A stretch of DNA of 64,000 nucleotides from Mycobacterium noviomagense. GTDB lineage: Bacteria; Actinomycetota; Actinomycetes; Mycobacteriales; Mycobacteriaceae. Location of the stretch: positions 2,046,001 to 2,110,000 of the forward strand of contig NZ_AP022583.1 in NCBI RefSeq assembly GCF_010731635.1, written 5' to 3'. The position numbers were made by a program, and so were the translations under genes. The notes beneath the pieces are model-generated. The model was not told the origin of the DNA. It did not search any database and was given only the letters and a program-made list of their open reading frames with translations. Shown here in pieces: positions 35,354 to 42,472 of the stretch (the stretch's first letter is position 1; every line of letters begins with the position of its first letter).

Positions 35354-36871
35354 ATGCAGATCCGCGAACATCTGGGCGCCGACAAGCCCGCCGTCATCCT
35401 GCATCCGTCCGGCACCGTCGTGACCTTCGACGACCTGGAAGCCCGCGCCAACCGGCTGGCGCACTACTTCCGGCGCGCCGGCCTGCGGGAGGGCGACACC
35501 GTTGCGATCCTCATGGAGAACAACGAGCACATCCATGCGGCCATGTGGGCGGCCCGGCGCAGCGGTCTGTACTACGTGCCGATCAACACCCACCTCACTG
35601 CCGCGGAGGCGGCCTACATCGTCGACAACAGCAGCGCCCAGGCGATCATCGGCTCGGCTGCGCTGCGCAAGACTTGCGAGAACCTGGCCGAGCATCTTCC
35701 GAGAGGCTTGCCGGCCCTGTTGTTGATCGCCGACGACGACCTCGACGGTTGGCTGCGCTACCCCGAATGCGTTGCCGACCAACCCGATACGCCGATCGAC
35801 GACGAAGTCGAAGGCGATCTGCTGCAGTACTCGTCGGGCACCACCGGGCGGCCGAAAGGCATCAAACGCGAACTGCCGCACGTCTCCCCGGCCGAGGCGC
35901 CCGGCATGATGTCGGCCTTGGTCGGCTTCTGGATGGACCCCGATGCGGTCTATCTGAGCCCCGCCCCGCTATATCACACCGCGCCGTCGGTGTGGTCGAT
36001 GAGCGTGCAAGCCGGAGGGATCACGACGGTCGTCCTGGAGAAGTTCGATCCCGAGAGCTGCCTGGACGCCATCCAGCGCTACCGGGTCACCCACGCGCAG
36101 TTCGTGCCGGCCATGTTCACCCGCATGCTGAAACTGCCTGAATCTGTTCGCAATTCATACAACGTGTCCAGCCTGAAGCGGGTGATGCACGCGGCGGCGC
36201 CCTGCCCCGTAGAAATCAAAAAGCAGATGATGCAGTGGTGGGGTCCGATCATCGACGAGTACTACGCATCCTCGGAGGCGATCGGGTCGACGTTGATCAG
36301 CGCCGAGGAGTGGCTGGCGCACCCCGGTTCGGTCGGCAAGCCGATGCTCGGCGCGGTGCACATCTCGGACGAAAACGGTGACGAGCTGCCCCCAGGGCAG
36401 CCGGGCGAGATCTACTTCGAAGGCGGCTATTCCTTCGAATACCTCAACGACCCGGAGAAAACCGCCGCATCGAAAGACAAGCACGGCTGGGTCACCGTCG
36501 GCGACGTCGGCTATCTCGACGACGAGGGCTACCTCTATCTGACCGACCGACGTCACCACATGATCATCTCCGGCGGAGTCAACATCTATCCCCAGGAAAC
36601 CGAGAACCTGCTCGTCACCCACCCGAAAGTGCTCGACGCGGCGGTCTTCGGCATACCCGACGCGGAGATGGGCCAAAGCGTCAAGGCGGTAGTGCAGACC
36701 GTCGACCCCGCCGATGCGACCGACCAGTTCGCCGACGAGCTGCTGGCCTGGTTGCGAGATCGGTTGGCGCATTACAAATGTCCACGGTCGATCTCGTTCG
36801 AGGCGCAGCTGCCGCGCACCGAGACGGGCAAGCTGTTCAAACGCGAACTGGTCGAGAAGTATTCGGCGTAA
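35354..36871 (+). CDS. fadD4: Fatty acyl-CoA/AMP ligase FadD4
   Basis: Activates a carboxylic acid with ATP and CoA (ANL superfamily). It is 505 residues. AMP-binding motif YSSGTTGRPKGIKRE (about 157-171), the adenylate-binding YYASSEAIGS (about 302-311), the hinge LTDRRHHMIISGGVNIYP (about 395-412) and the C-terminal catalytic Lys in PRTETGKLFKREL (about 490) are all present. The ATG at 35354 gives MQIREHLGADKPAVIL, matching the mycobacterial family. The start lies 6 nt after a TACAGT -10. A crotonase gene follows 3 nt after its stop, so the acid is probably taken into beta-oxidation. Confidence 0.94.
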   Translation: MQIREHLGADKPAVILHPSGTVVTFDDLEARANRLAHYFRRAGLREGDTVAILMENNEHIHAAMWAARRSGLYYVPINTHLTAAEAAYIVDNSSAQAIIGSAALRKTCENLAEHLPRGLPALLLIADDDLDGWLRYPECVADQPDTPIDDEVEGDLLQYSSGTTGRPKGIKRELPHVSPAEAPGMMSALVGFWMDPDAVYLSPAPLYHTAPSVWSMSVQAGGITTVVLEKFDPESCLDAIQRYRVTHAQFVPAMFTRMLKLPESVRNSYNVSSLKRVMHAAAPCPVEIKKQMMQWWGPIIDEYYASSEAIGSTLISAEEWLAHPGSVGKPMLGAVHISDENGDELPPGQPGEIYFEGGYSFEYLNDPEKTAASKDKHGWVTVGDVGYLDDEGYLYLTDRRHHMIISGGVNIYPQETENLLVTHPKVLDAAVFGIPDAEMGQSVKAVVQTVDPADATDQFADELLAWLRDRLAHYKCPRSISFEAQLPRTETGKLFKRELVEKYSA

Positions 36872-36874
36872 ACC

Positions 36875-37825
36875 ATGCTTCGGGTGGTCGACCTGTCGGC
36901 GGCGCCGGACGCCGACGTCGCACCGCCGCCCGGGGTAATCGTGGCATTCGGTTCAGCTGCTGAACTTGCCGCGCCTGACGCTGAGCCATGGCTTGCCACA
37001 GCAACTTTCACCCTGACCGAAGATCCCAGCAGCGACCTGCGGGTGATCACGGTCGACTCGGTGCCCGACGCCCTGGCCACGTTGCGCGAACGCTGCACCC
37101 GATGGCCGCATGCCAGCGCCGTCTGCGACGACGTGCTGCGCAGTATCGATCCGCTTGGGCCCGCCCTGGCCGGGGTGGTGACCGAGTCGCTGGCCTACTC
37201 CACCCTGCAGGCCGGCCCGGAGTTCGCCCGCTGGCTTGCCGAGCGCGGCCCGGCCCAGTTGCCCGAGATGCCCGACCCGGTACTGAGCGTGCGCGACGGC
37301 AATACGCTGCGGATCACGTTCAACCGGCCGCAGCGCCACAACGCGTTTTCCACCGATGCGCGCTCCGCGCTGCTGGAAGCATTGACGGTCGCGCAGCTCG
37401 ACACGTCGGTGCAGGAGGTGGTGCTGACAGGCAACGGGCCGTCGTTTTGCAGCGGCGGAGACCTCGCTGAATTTGGTACATTCGACGACCCGGCCAGCGC
37501 GCATCTGGCCCGCACCCGGCACAGCCCGGCCCTGGTGCTCGACGCGATCGCCGCCCGGCTCGGGTCGGCCTGCCGCGCCGAGGTGCATGGCCGGGTGCTG
37601 GGCAGCGGACTGGAGATGGCGGCGTTTTGCGGCCGGGTGGTGTGCCGACCCGACGCTGTCTTCGGCTTACCCGAGCTGAGTCTGGGACTGATCCCCGGGG
37701 CCGGCGGCACCGTCAGCGTGACACGACGCATCGGTCGTTGGCGCACCGCGTATTTGGTGCTCTCGGGCACGAACATCGACCCGGACACCGCGCTGCAGTG
37801 GGGGCTGGTCGATGCGATCGCCTAG
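36875..37825 (+). CDS. Crotonase-family enoyl-CoA hydratase/isomerase with N-terminal extension
   Basis: A 316-residue protein. The crotonase core starts near residue 133 (LSVRDGNTLRITFNRPQRHN) with the oxyanion-hole segments GNGPSFCSGGDLAEFG (about 188-203) and EVHGRVLGSGLEMAAFC (about 235-251), then GLPELSLGLIPGAGG (about 263-277). The usual second catalytic Glu lies in PELSLG. About 130 residues before the core (APDADVAPPPGVIVAFGSAA) are unlike ordinary crotonases and I do not recognise them. The C-terminus ends early, shortly after LQWGLVDAIA, so the last helices are shortened. It follows fadD4 by 3 nt and is convergent with the hydrolase gene. Confidence 0.82.
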   Translation: MLRVVDLSAAPDADVAPPPGVIVAFGSAAELAAPDAEPWLATATFTLTEDPSSDLRVITVDSVPDALATLRERCTRWPHASAVCDDVLRSIDPLGPALAGVVTESLAYSTLQAGPEFARWLAERGPAQLPEMPDPVLSVRDGNTLRITFNRPQRHNAFSTDARSALLEALTVAQLDTSVQEVVLTGNGPSFCSGGDLAEFGTFDDPASAHLARTRHSPALVLDAIAARLGSACRAEVHGRVLGSGLEMAAFCGRVVCRPDAVFGLPELSLGLIPGAGGTVSVTRRIGRWRTAYLVLSGTNIDPDTALQWGLVDAIA

Positions 37826-38616
37826 CCGCCGAGCACGCCGTGCTCACGCAAGAACCGCACGATCGCGTCGATCATCACCGGGCCGTCGAGCAGCTCCATG
37901 CTGTTGTGGTCGGCGCCCGGCACCAAGACGAATTCCTTTGGCTGGCGGGCTTTGTCGTAGAGCCGCCGGCTGAGCTGCGCCGGCACCAGCGTGTCGCGAT
38001 CACCGGCGATCACCAGCAACGGTGCAGCCACCCGCGAGATTCGGTCGATCGACGGGTAGCGGTCGGCCAGCACTGCGGCGACCGGGAGCCACGGGTAATG
38101 CAACCGGCCGACGTCGATCAGCGACGTGAACGGTGAACGCAACACCAGCGCAGCCGGTGGCGACTCGAGCGCGAGGCGAACCGCGACCGCCGCGCCCAGC
38201 GACTCACCGAAGTAGGCGACTCGCGCGGGATCGACTTGCGGCCGGGCGACCAGGAAAGCTCGCGCCGCGCGGGCGTCGGCGGCCAATCCGTCTTCCGACG
38301 GGCGACCCGAATTGCCGCCGTAGCCACGGTAGTCGAACAGCAGCACCGACAAGCCTGCACGACACAGCGCAGCGGCCAGCGGCGCGCGCAGCGTGCGGTC
38401 ACCCCCGTTGCCATTGCAGATCAGCACCGCAGGCCCACGGGCCGGCGCCGGCAAGAACCATGCGCTCAGCTGCAGTCCGTCATCGGTGTCGAGCACCACG
38501 TCTTCACCGCCGGGCAGCAGGGTGCGGACAGACGGCAGCGGCCCGGGCGTCGGGAAGTAGATCAACCGCCGCTGCACTGACGCCAGCAGCGGTATGTCCA
38601 CAGGGAAGCGCGGCAT
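37822..38616 (-). CDS. Alpha/beta hydrolase, BEM46/Wis2-like
   Basis: A hydrolase of about 264 residues with a short N-terminal hydrophobic stretch (RFPVDIPLLASVQRRLIYFP). The nucleophile elbow is GESLGAAVAVRL (Ser at about residue 145), the acid is in VIAGDRDTLVPAQL (about 205), and the His is in PGADHNSMELL (about 235). The NGNGGDRTLR loop is typical of the BEM46 (ABHD13-like) family. The substrate is unknown. A GTG at 38625, three codons earlier, is an alternative start. Its stop overlaps the crotonase stop on the opposite strand. Confidence 0.85.
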   Translation of the reverse strand: MPRFPVDIPLLASVQRRLIYFPTPGPLPSVRTLLPGGEDVVLDTDDGLQLSAWFLPAPARGPAVLICNGNGGDRTLRAPLAAALCRAGLSVLLFDYRGYGGNSGRPSEDGLAADARAARAFLVARPQVDPARVAYFGESLGAAVAVRLALESPPAALVLRSPFTSLIDVGRLHYPWLPVAAVLADRYPSIDRISRVAAPLLVIAGDRDTLVPAQLSRRLYDKARQPKEFVLVPGADHNSMELLDGPVMIDAIVRFLREHGVLGG

Positions 38617-38648
38617 CAGCAACACTTAACACGGCCCGGCCGCCGGTT

Positions 38649-38696
38649 GGCCAGTTACCGCACGCGACGCGGCGAAACACCCTGCCGTAACTGGCC
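38649..38696. terminator. Hairpin downstream of the first Hsp20 gene (copy A)
   Basis: Perfect 10-bp arms GGCCAGTTAC and GTAACTGGCC surround a 28-nt loop. It lies between the hsp20 stop (38717) and the hydrolase start (38616), both on the minus strand. About 52 bp of this element are similar to the hairpin at 39846-39896. Confidence 0.6.
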
Positions 38697-38716
38697 ACTC
38701 GGCGCGCTGAGCCTGC

Positions 38717-39205
38717 TCAGTGGCGGACGATGGGCCGCAGCCAGCGACGCGCCCAGTGCAGATGCTGACGGTCTCCGGTGCGACCATTGTCGCGCCGGCC
38801 GGCCTCGATGGCGATCTTGCGCGCTTTGGCAGCAGTGTCCAGCGGAATCGTCAGCCGCAGAACCCCATTGGTGTAGTCGGCGCTGATCCTGTCGCTGTCC
38901 AGCTGCTCGTTGAGGTAGAACTGGCGGATGAACACGCCGTGTGGACGCTCGGACGTTACCCAGACGCGGTCGCCGTCAGCGGGCTCCTCGCGTTCGGCGC
39001 GCACCGTCAGCACACCTCTTTCGACGGTGACGTCAAGCGAGTTTGCGTTGATGCCAGGCACGTCGAGCTCCGCAATCATGGTGTCGCCGTCGCGCCAGGC
39101 ATCCATCCGCATCAACGCGGGGTGGGCGGCGGTGCCGAGGATTCGTGGAAGTCGTGCGGATAGCCGGTCGAGGTCGTCAACGAATGGATCGAGCAAGCTG
39201 GTCAT
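38717..39205 (-). CDS. Small heat-shock protein Hsp20 (first of two)
   Basis: A 162-residue alpha-crystallin-type chaperone that binds unfolding proteins. The alpha-crystallin domain covers about residues 35-125: MRMDAWRDGDTMIAELDVPG, VTVERGVLTVRAEREE and the C-terminal GVLRLTIPLD. The tail is basic and Trp-rich (HWARRWLRPIVRH) and lacks a clear I-x-I motif. The ATG at 39205 is 9 nt from GGAGG; a GTG one codon earlier is possible. It is 40-50% identical by eye to the neighbouring Hsp20, so the pair looks like a tandem duplication. A hairpin and a leader of about 120 bp separate the two. Confidence 0.88.
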   Translation of the reverse strand: MTSLLDPFVDDLDRLSARLPRILGTAAHPALMRMDAWRDGDTMIAELDVPGINANSLDVTVERGVLTVRAEREEPADGDRVWVTSERPHGVFIRQFYLNEQLDSDRISADYTNGVLRLTIPLDTAAKARKIAIEAGRRDNGRTGDRQHLHWARRWLRPIVRH

Positions 39206-39262
39206 CACCTTTCACCTCCTTCAAGAGTACGTCGCCGGATACCTGCGATTGGTGAGCGAAGA

Positions 39263-39291
39263 CCGCCCTGGCGCAGGCGGTTCCAGGGCGG
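39263..39291. promoter_or_regulatory. Hairpin between the two Hsp20 genes
   Basis: Perfect 9-bp arms CCGCCCTGG and CCAGGGCGG flank an 11-nt loop in the 124-bp spacer. On the minus strand it lies after one hsp20 and before the next. It may be a partial terminator that sets relative expression, or an RNA-processing site. Confidence 0.5.
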
Positions 39292-39329
39292 CCCTCGCTG
39301 TGGACTTACTCCGGTTCAGCCAGGCCGCC

Positions 39330-39758
39330 TCAGGCGTCGATGGCCTTGTGGGCGCCGGTCTCGATGGCGATCTTGCGGGGTTTGGCCGCCTCGGCCACCG
39401 GAATGCTCAGCCGCAACACGCCGTCGCTGTAGTTGGCGCTGATCTTGTCGGCGTCCAGGCTGTTGCCCAGGAATAGCTGCCGGCTGAACACGCCGTACGG
39501 GCGTTCGGCGACAACCCAGTTGCGCTCTTCCGTGGCGGCGGGGCGTTCGGCTTTCACCGTTACCGTGTCGTGCTCGACACTGACGTCGATGGAGTCCGGC
39601 TTGATGCCTGGAAGGTCAAGTTCCACGACGTAGTGGTCGCCCTCGCGCCAGGCGTCGATCGGCATCACCACGGGACGGGTGGCGGTGCCCAGCGTGGTGC
39701 CTAACAGCTGCTTGGTGAGTCGATCGAAGTCACGCAGGAACGGATCAAACGTCAGCAT
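39330..39758 (-). CDS. Small heat-shock protein Hsp20 (second of two, promoter-proximal)
   Basis: A 142-residue Hsp20. The alpha-crystallin domain spans about 30-125 (MPIDAWREGDHYVVELDLPG, VSVEHDTVTVKAERP and GVLRLSIPVAEAAKPRKIAI). The N-terminus MLTFDPFLRDFDRLTKQLLG is amphipathic, as in oligomer-forming family members. The ATG at 39758 is 9 nt from AGGGA; the ATG at 39764 is an alternative. It is transcribed first, probably from a SigE/SigH-like promoter at 39807-39832. It is not M. tuberculosis Hsp16.3 (HspX) or Rv0251c by sequence. Confidence 0.9.
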   Translation of the reverse strand: MLTFDPFLRDFDRLTKQLLGTTLGTATRPVVMPIDAWREGDHYVVELDLPGIKPDSIDVSVEHDTVTVKAERPAATEERNWVVAERPYGVFSRQLFLGNSLDADKISANYSDGVLRLSIPVAEAAKPRKIAIETGAHKAIDA

Positions 39759-39806
39759 CGTCATCACTCCCTTCTGCGACATCGATGTGCTGGTTTCGGC
39801 ACAGAT

Positions 39807-39832
39807 AACCTCTGTCTGCGGCCGCATATTCC
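39807..39832 (-). promoter_or_regulatory. Putative SigE/SigH-type promoter of the Hsp20 pair
   Basis: On the minus strand, GGAATA (39827-39832) and GTT (39807-39809) are 17 nt apart, fitting the GGAA(C/T)-N16-20-GTT pattern of mycobacterial SigE and SigH promoters. The predicted start near 39800 gives a leader of about 40 nt. The pattern is short, so chance cannot be excluded. Confidence 0.5.
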
Positions 39833-39845
39833 TGGCCTCCGCCGA

Positions 39846-39896
39846 GCGGCCACTAAATGCACGCCGGCGGCGAGAAACCGTGCCATAAGTGGCCGC
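39846..39896. terminator. Hairpin downstream of fadE3 (copy B)
   Basis: Perfect 9-bp arms GCGGCCACT and AGTGGCCGC, with inner GCACG/CGTGC pairing, lie between the fadE3 stop (39911) and the Hsp20 promoter. The element is similar over its length to 38649-38696. Confidence 0.6.
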
Positions 39897-39910
39897 TCGG
39901 CGGCGAGGAC

Positions 39911-41071
39911 CTAAATCCCGCCGCGCGCGACCAGCTGCCCGGCGATGACGTTGCGCTGGATTTCGTTGGTGCCTTCACCGACGATCATCAGCGGTGCATC
40001 GCGGAAGTAGCGTTCGACGTCGTATTCGGTCGAATAGCCGTAGCCGCCGTGGATGCGCACGGCGTCGAGGGCGATCTGCATCGCCACCTCGGAGGCGAAC
40101 AGCTTGGCCATCCCGGCCTCCATGTCGCAGCGCTCGCCGCTGTCGTAGCGCTCGGCGGCATAGCGGGTGAGCTGGCGAGCGGCGGTGAGCTTGGTCGCCA
40201 TGTCGGCCAGATAGTTGCCGACGGCCTGGTGCTTCCAGATCGGCTTGCCGAAGCTTTCCCGCTGCTGGGCGTACGCCAGCGCGTCGTCCAACGCTGCCGT
40301 GGCCACTCCCAGCGCACGAGCGGCCACTTGAATACGGCCGGTCTCAAGGCCTTTCATCATCTGCGCGAAGCCTTTTCCGGGCACCGCGCCCAGGATCGCC
40401 GACGCCGGCACGCGGCAGTTGTCGAAGGACAGCTCGCAGGCCTCCACCCCCTTGTAGCCCAGCTTGGGCAGATCCCGCGACACCGAGAGCCCGGCGCAAG
40501 GATTCTCCACCAGCAATACCGAAATCCCTTGGTGCCGCGGCGTCGCGTCCGGGTCGGTCTTGCACAGCAAGGCGATCAGCCCGGAACGCCGGGCATTGGA
40601 AATCCAGGTCTTGGATCCGTTGACCACCAGGTCCTGGGAATGGGGGCTGTCGGGCAGGGCCGTGGTCGACATGTTCTGCAGATCCGAGCCGCCGCCGGGC
40701 TCGGTCAGCGCCATGGTCGCCCGCAGCTCACCGCTGGCCATCGGCGGCAGATAGCGGCGCTTCTGCTCCTCGGTGCCGAACAGCGACAGCAGCTTCGCAA
40801 CCACGGTGTGCCCACCCATCGCGCCGGCCAGGCTCATCCACCCCCGCGCCAGCTCCTGGGTGACCTGCACGTAGCACGGCATCGACACCGGCGACCCGCC
40901 GTACTCGTCGGGAATAGCCAAGCCGTAGATCCCGATCCGCTTCATCTGCTCGATCCACGCCTCGGGGTAGGCGTTGGCGTGCTCGACCTCGCGCACCGTG
41001 GGCTTCACGTCGCGGTCGATGAACTCTCGCACCGTGGCGACCAGCATGGCTTCTTCGTCGTTGAGACCCAT
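39911..41071 (-). CDS. fadE3: Acyl-CoA dehydrogenase FadE3
   Basis: FAD-dependent dehydrogenation of an acyl-CoA, the first step of beta-oxidation. It is 386 residues, a full-length ACAD. Seen: MALTEPGGGSDLQ (FAD/acyl contact, about 124-136), the strand GSKTWISNARRSGL (about 152-165), RESFGKPIWKHQAV (about 277-290) and the C-terminal HGGYGYSTEYDVERYFRD followed by VGEGTNEIQ; the Glu here is the usual catalytic base position. M. tuberculosis FadE3 (Rv0215c) is annotated as 357 residues, so its start may differ. It is divergent from the Rv0216-like gene. Confidence 0.94.
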   Translation of the reverse strand: MGLNDEEAMLVATVREFIDRDVKPTVREVEHANAYPEAWIEQMKRIGIYGLAIPDEYGGSPVSMPCYVQVTQELARGWMSLAGAMGGHTVVAKLLSLFGTEEQKRRYLPPMASGELRATMALTEPGGGSDLQNMSTTALPDSPHSQDLVVNGSKTWISNARRSGLIALLCKTDPDATPRHQGISVLLVENPCAGLSVSRDLPKLGYKGVEACELSFDNCRVPASAILGAVPGKGFAQMMKGLETGRIQVAARALGVATAALDDALAYAQQRESFGKPIWKHQAVGNYLADMATKLTAARQLTRYAAERYDSGERCDMEAGMAKLFASEVAMQIALDAVRIHGGYGYSTEYDVERYFRDAPLMIVGEGTNEIQRNVIAGQLVARGGI

Positions 41072-41129
41072 CGATCACCTTCCGCGTGTGCCAGGATCTG
41101 TACCGCCATACTGACGCACGGGAGGTGCG

Positions 41130-42119
41130 ATGAGAGGCGGGCCCTATTTCGACGACCTCGTGGTGGGCCAGGTGTTCGACTGGGCGCCGTCGGTGACGCT
41201 GACTGTCGGGATGGCCGCGGTTCACCAGGCGATCGTGGGTGATCGGTTGCGGCTGCCGCTGGACGCCGACCTGTCGGCCGCGGTCACTGGCGCGCCCGCC
41301 GCGCTGGCGCATCCGGGACTGGTCTGCGATGTCGCGATCGGGCAGACGACGCTGGCCACCCAGCGCGTCAAAGCCAACCTGTTCTACCGCGGGCTGGTGT
41401 TTCACCGGTTCTCGGTCATCGGCGACACCCTTTACACCCGCACCGAAGTGCTGGGGCTGCGGGCCAACTCGGTCAAGCCGGGGCGCGCGCCGACCGGGCT
41501 GGCGGCGCTGCGGATGACCACCATCGACCAGGCCGACCGGTTGGTGCTCGACTTCTACCGCTGCGCCATGCTGCCCGCCAGTCCCGACTGGCGGCCCGAC
41601 GGTCAGCCCGGCGACGACCTCTCCACCATTGGCGCCGACGCGGTGGCACCTGCGCATGACCCGACCGCCGAGTGGGACGCCGCCGCGTTTCGCCGACGGG
41701 TGCCGGGCCCGCATTTCGACGCCGGTCTCGCCGGTACGGTGTTGCACAGCAGCGCCGACGTGGTGAGCAGCGCACCCGAGTTGGCGAGGCTCACGCTGAA
41801 CATCGCTGCCACCCATCATGATTCACGGGTGAGCGGACGCCGGCTGGTGTACGGTGGCCACACCATCGGCTTGGCACTCGCGCAGGCCACCCGGCTGCTG
41901 CCCAACCTGGTGACCGTGCTGGGCTGGCAGTCGTGCGACCACACCGGTCCGGTGCACGAGGGCGACACGCTCTACAGCGACCTGCATGTCGAATCCGCCG
42001 AGCCGGTCGCGAACGGCGGTGTGCTGGGCTTGCGGTCGCTGGTCTACGCGGTCAGCAGTTCTCCCACAGAGCCCGACCAACAGGTGCTGGATTGGCGGTT
42101 CACCGCGCTGCACTTCTAG
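41130..42119 (+). CDS. Double-hotdog (MaoC-like) protein, Rv0216-like
   Basis: A 329-residue tandem hotdog protein, similar to Rv0216 (337), whose structure shows a double hotdog fold without the full hydratase active site. The first hotdog (about 5-140) begins MRGGPYFDDLVVGQVFDWAP. The second (about 185-325) carries HHDSRVSGRRLVYGGHTIGL, where hydratase-2 enzymes have their catalytic Asp/His motif, followed by LGWQSCDHTGPVHEGDTLYS. Enzymatic activity is not proven for the family. It is divergent from fadE3, which suggests an acyl-CoA substrate. GGGAGG lies 6 nt before the start. Confidence 0.87.
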   Translation: MRGGPYFDDLVVGQVFDWAPSVTLTVGMAAVHQAIVGDRLRLPLDADLSAAVTGAPAALAHPGLVCDVAIGQTTLATQRVKANLFYRGLVFHRFSVIGDTLYTRTEVLGLRANSVKPGRAPTGLAALRMTTIDQADRLVLDFYRCAMLPASPDWRPDGQPGDDLSTIGADAVAPAHDPTAEWDAAAFRRRVPGPHFDAGLAGTVLHSSADVVSSAPELARLTLNIAATHHDSRVSGRRLVYGGHTIGLALAQATRLLPNLVTVLGWQSCDHTGPVHEGDTLYSDLHVESAEPVANGGVLGLRSLVYAVSSSPTEPDQQVLDWRFTALHF

Positions 42120-42224
42120 ACGCGTCCGGTTGGTGCATCCGGGTGACGCCGTTGCTGCCACGTAAACGTTCTCCGTAAGGGTGGCGAAGGGTCTTGCAAT
42201 CGCCTTAATTAGCGCCGCTGCGGC

Positions 42225-42244
42225 AGTACGCTGCGCAGCGTACT
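42225..42244. promoter_or_regulatory. 20-bp perfect palindrome, putative operator of the ferredoxin/P450 operon
   Basis: AGTACGCTGCGCAGCGTACT is identical to its reverse complement and lies 31 bp upstream of the ferredoxin ATG in a 155-bp intergenic region. Size and symmetry fit a TetR-family operator. No regulator gene lies next to it. A TACGCT -10-like hexamer (42227-42232) falls inside it, so a bound protein would block initiation. Confidence 0.65.
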
Positions 42245-42274
42245 AGGTCTTCAGCCACGAGGATCGGAGTGCTG

Positions 42275-42472
42275 ATGCGCATCGTCATCGATCTGAATCG
42301 CTGTTTGGGGTATGCGCAGTGTGTGCCGCTGGCACCGGAGGTGCTCAAGCTCAGCGGCGAAGAAGCCCTCACCTACGACCCCAACCCGGATGACACGCAG
42401 CATTTGCGGGTATTGCGTGCCGCGGCATCGTGCCCAGTGCAGGCGATCATCGTCGAACAGCTCGATCAATGA
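42275..42472 (+). CDS. Small [3Fe-4S]-type ferredoxin
   Basis: A 65-residue electron carrier for the adjacent P450. Cluster ligands fit the mycobacterial P450-ferredoxin pattern C-x2-(variable)-x2-C...C-P: CLGYAQC (Cys about 11 and 17, Tyr at the variable position) and ASCPVQAI (Cys about 53). The variable position is Cys in [4Fe-4S] relatives, so three cysteines imply [3Fe-4S]. The ATG at 42275 follows GGATCGGAG; a GTG two codons earlier is possible. The stop overlaps the reductase ATG (ATGA), and a 20-bp palindrome lies upstream. Confidence 0.92.
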   Translation: MRIVIDLNRCLGYAQCVPLAPEVLKLSGEEALTYDPNPDDTQHLRVLRAAASCPVQAIIVEQLDQ

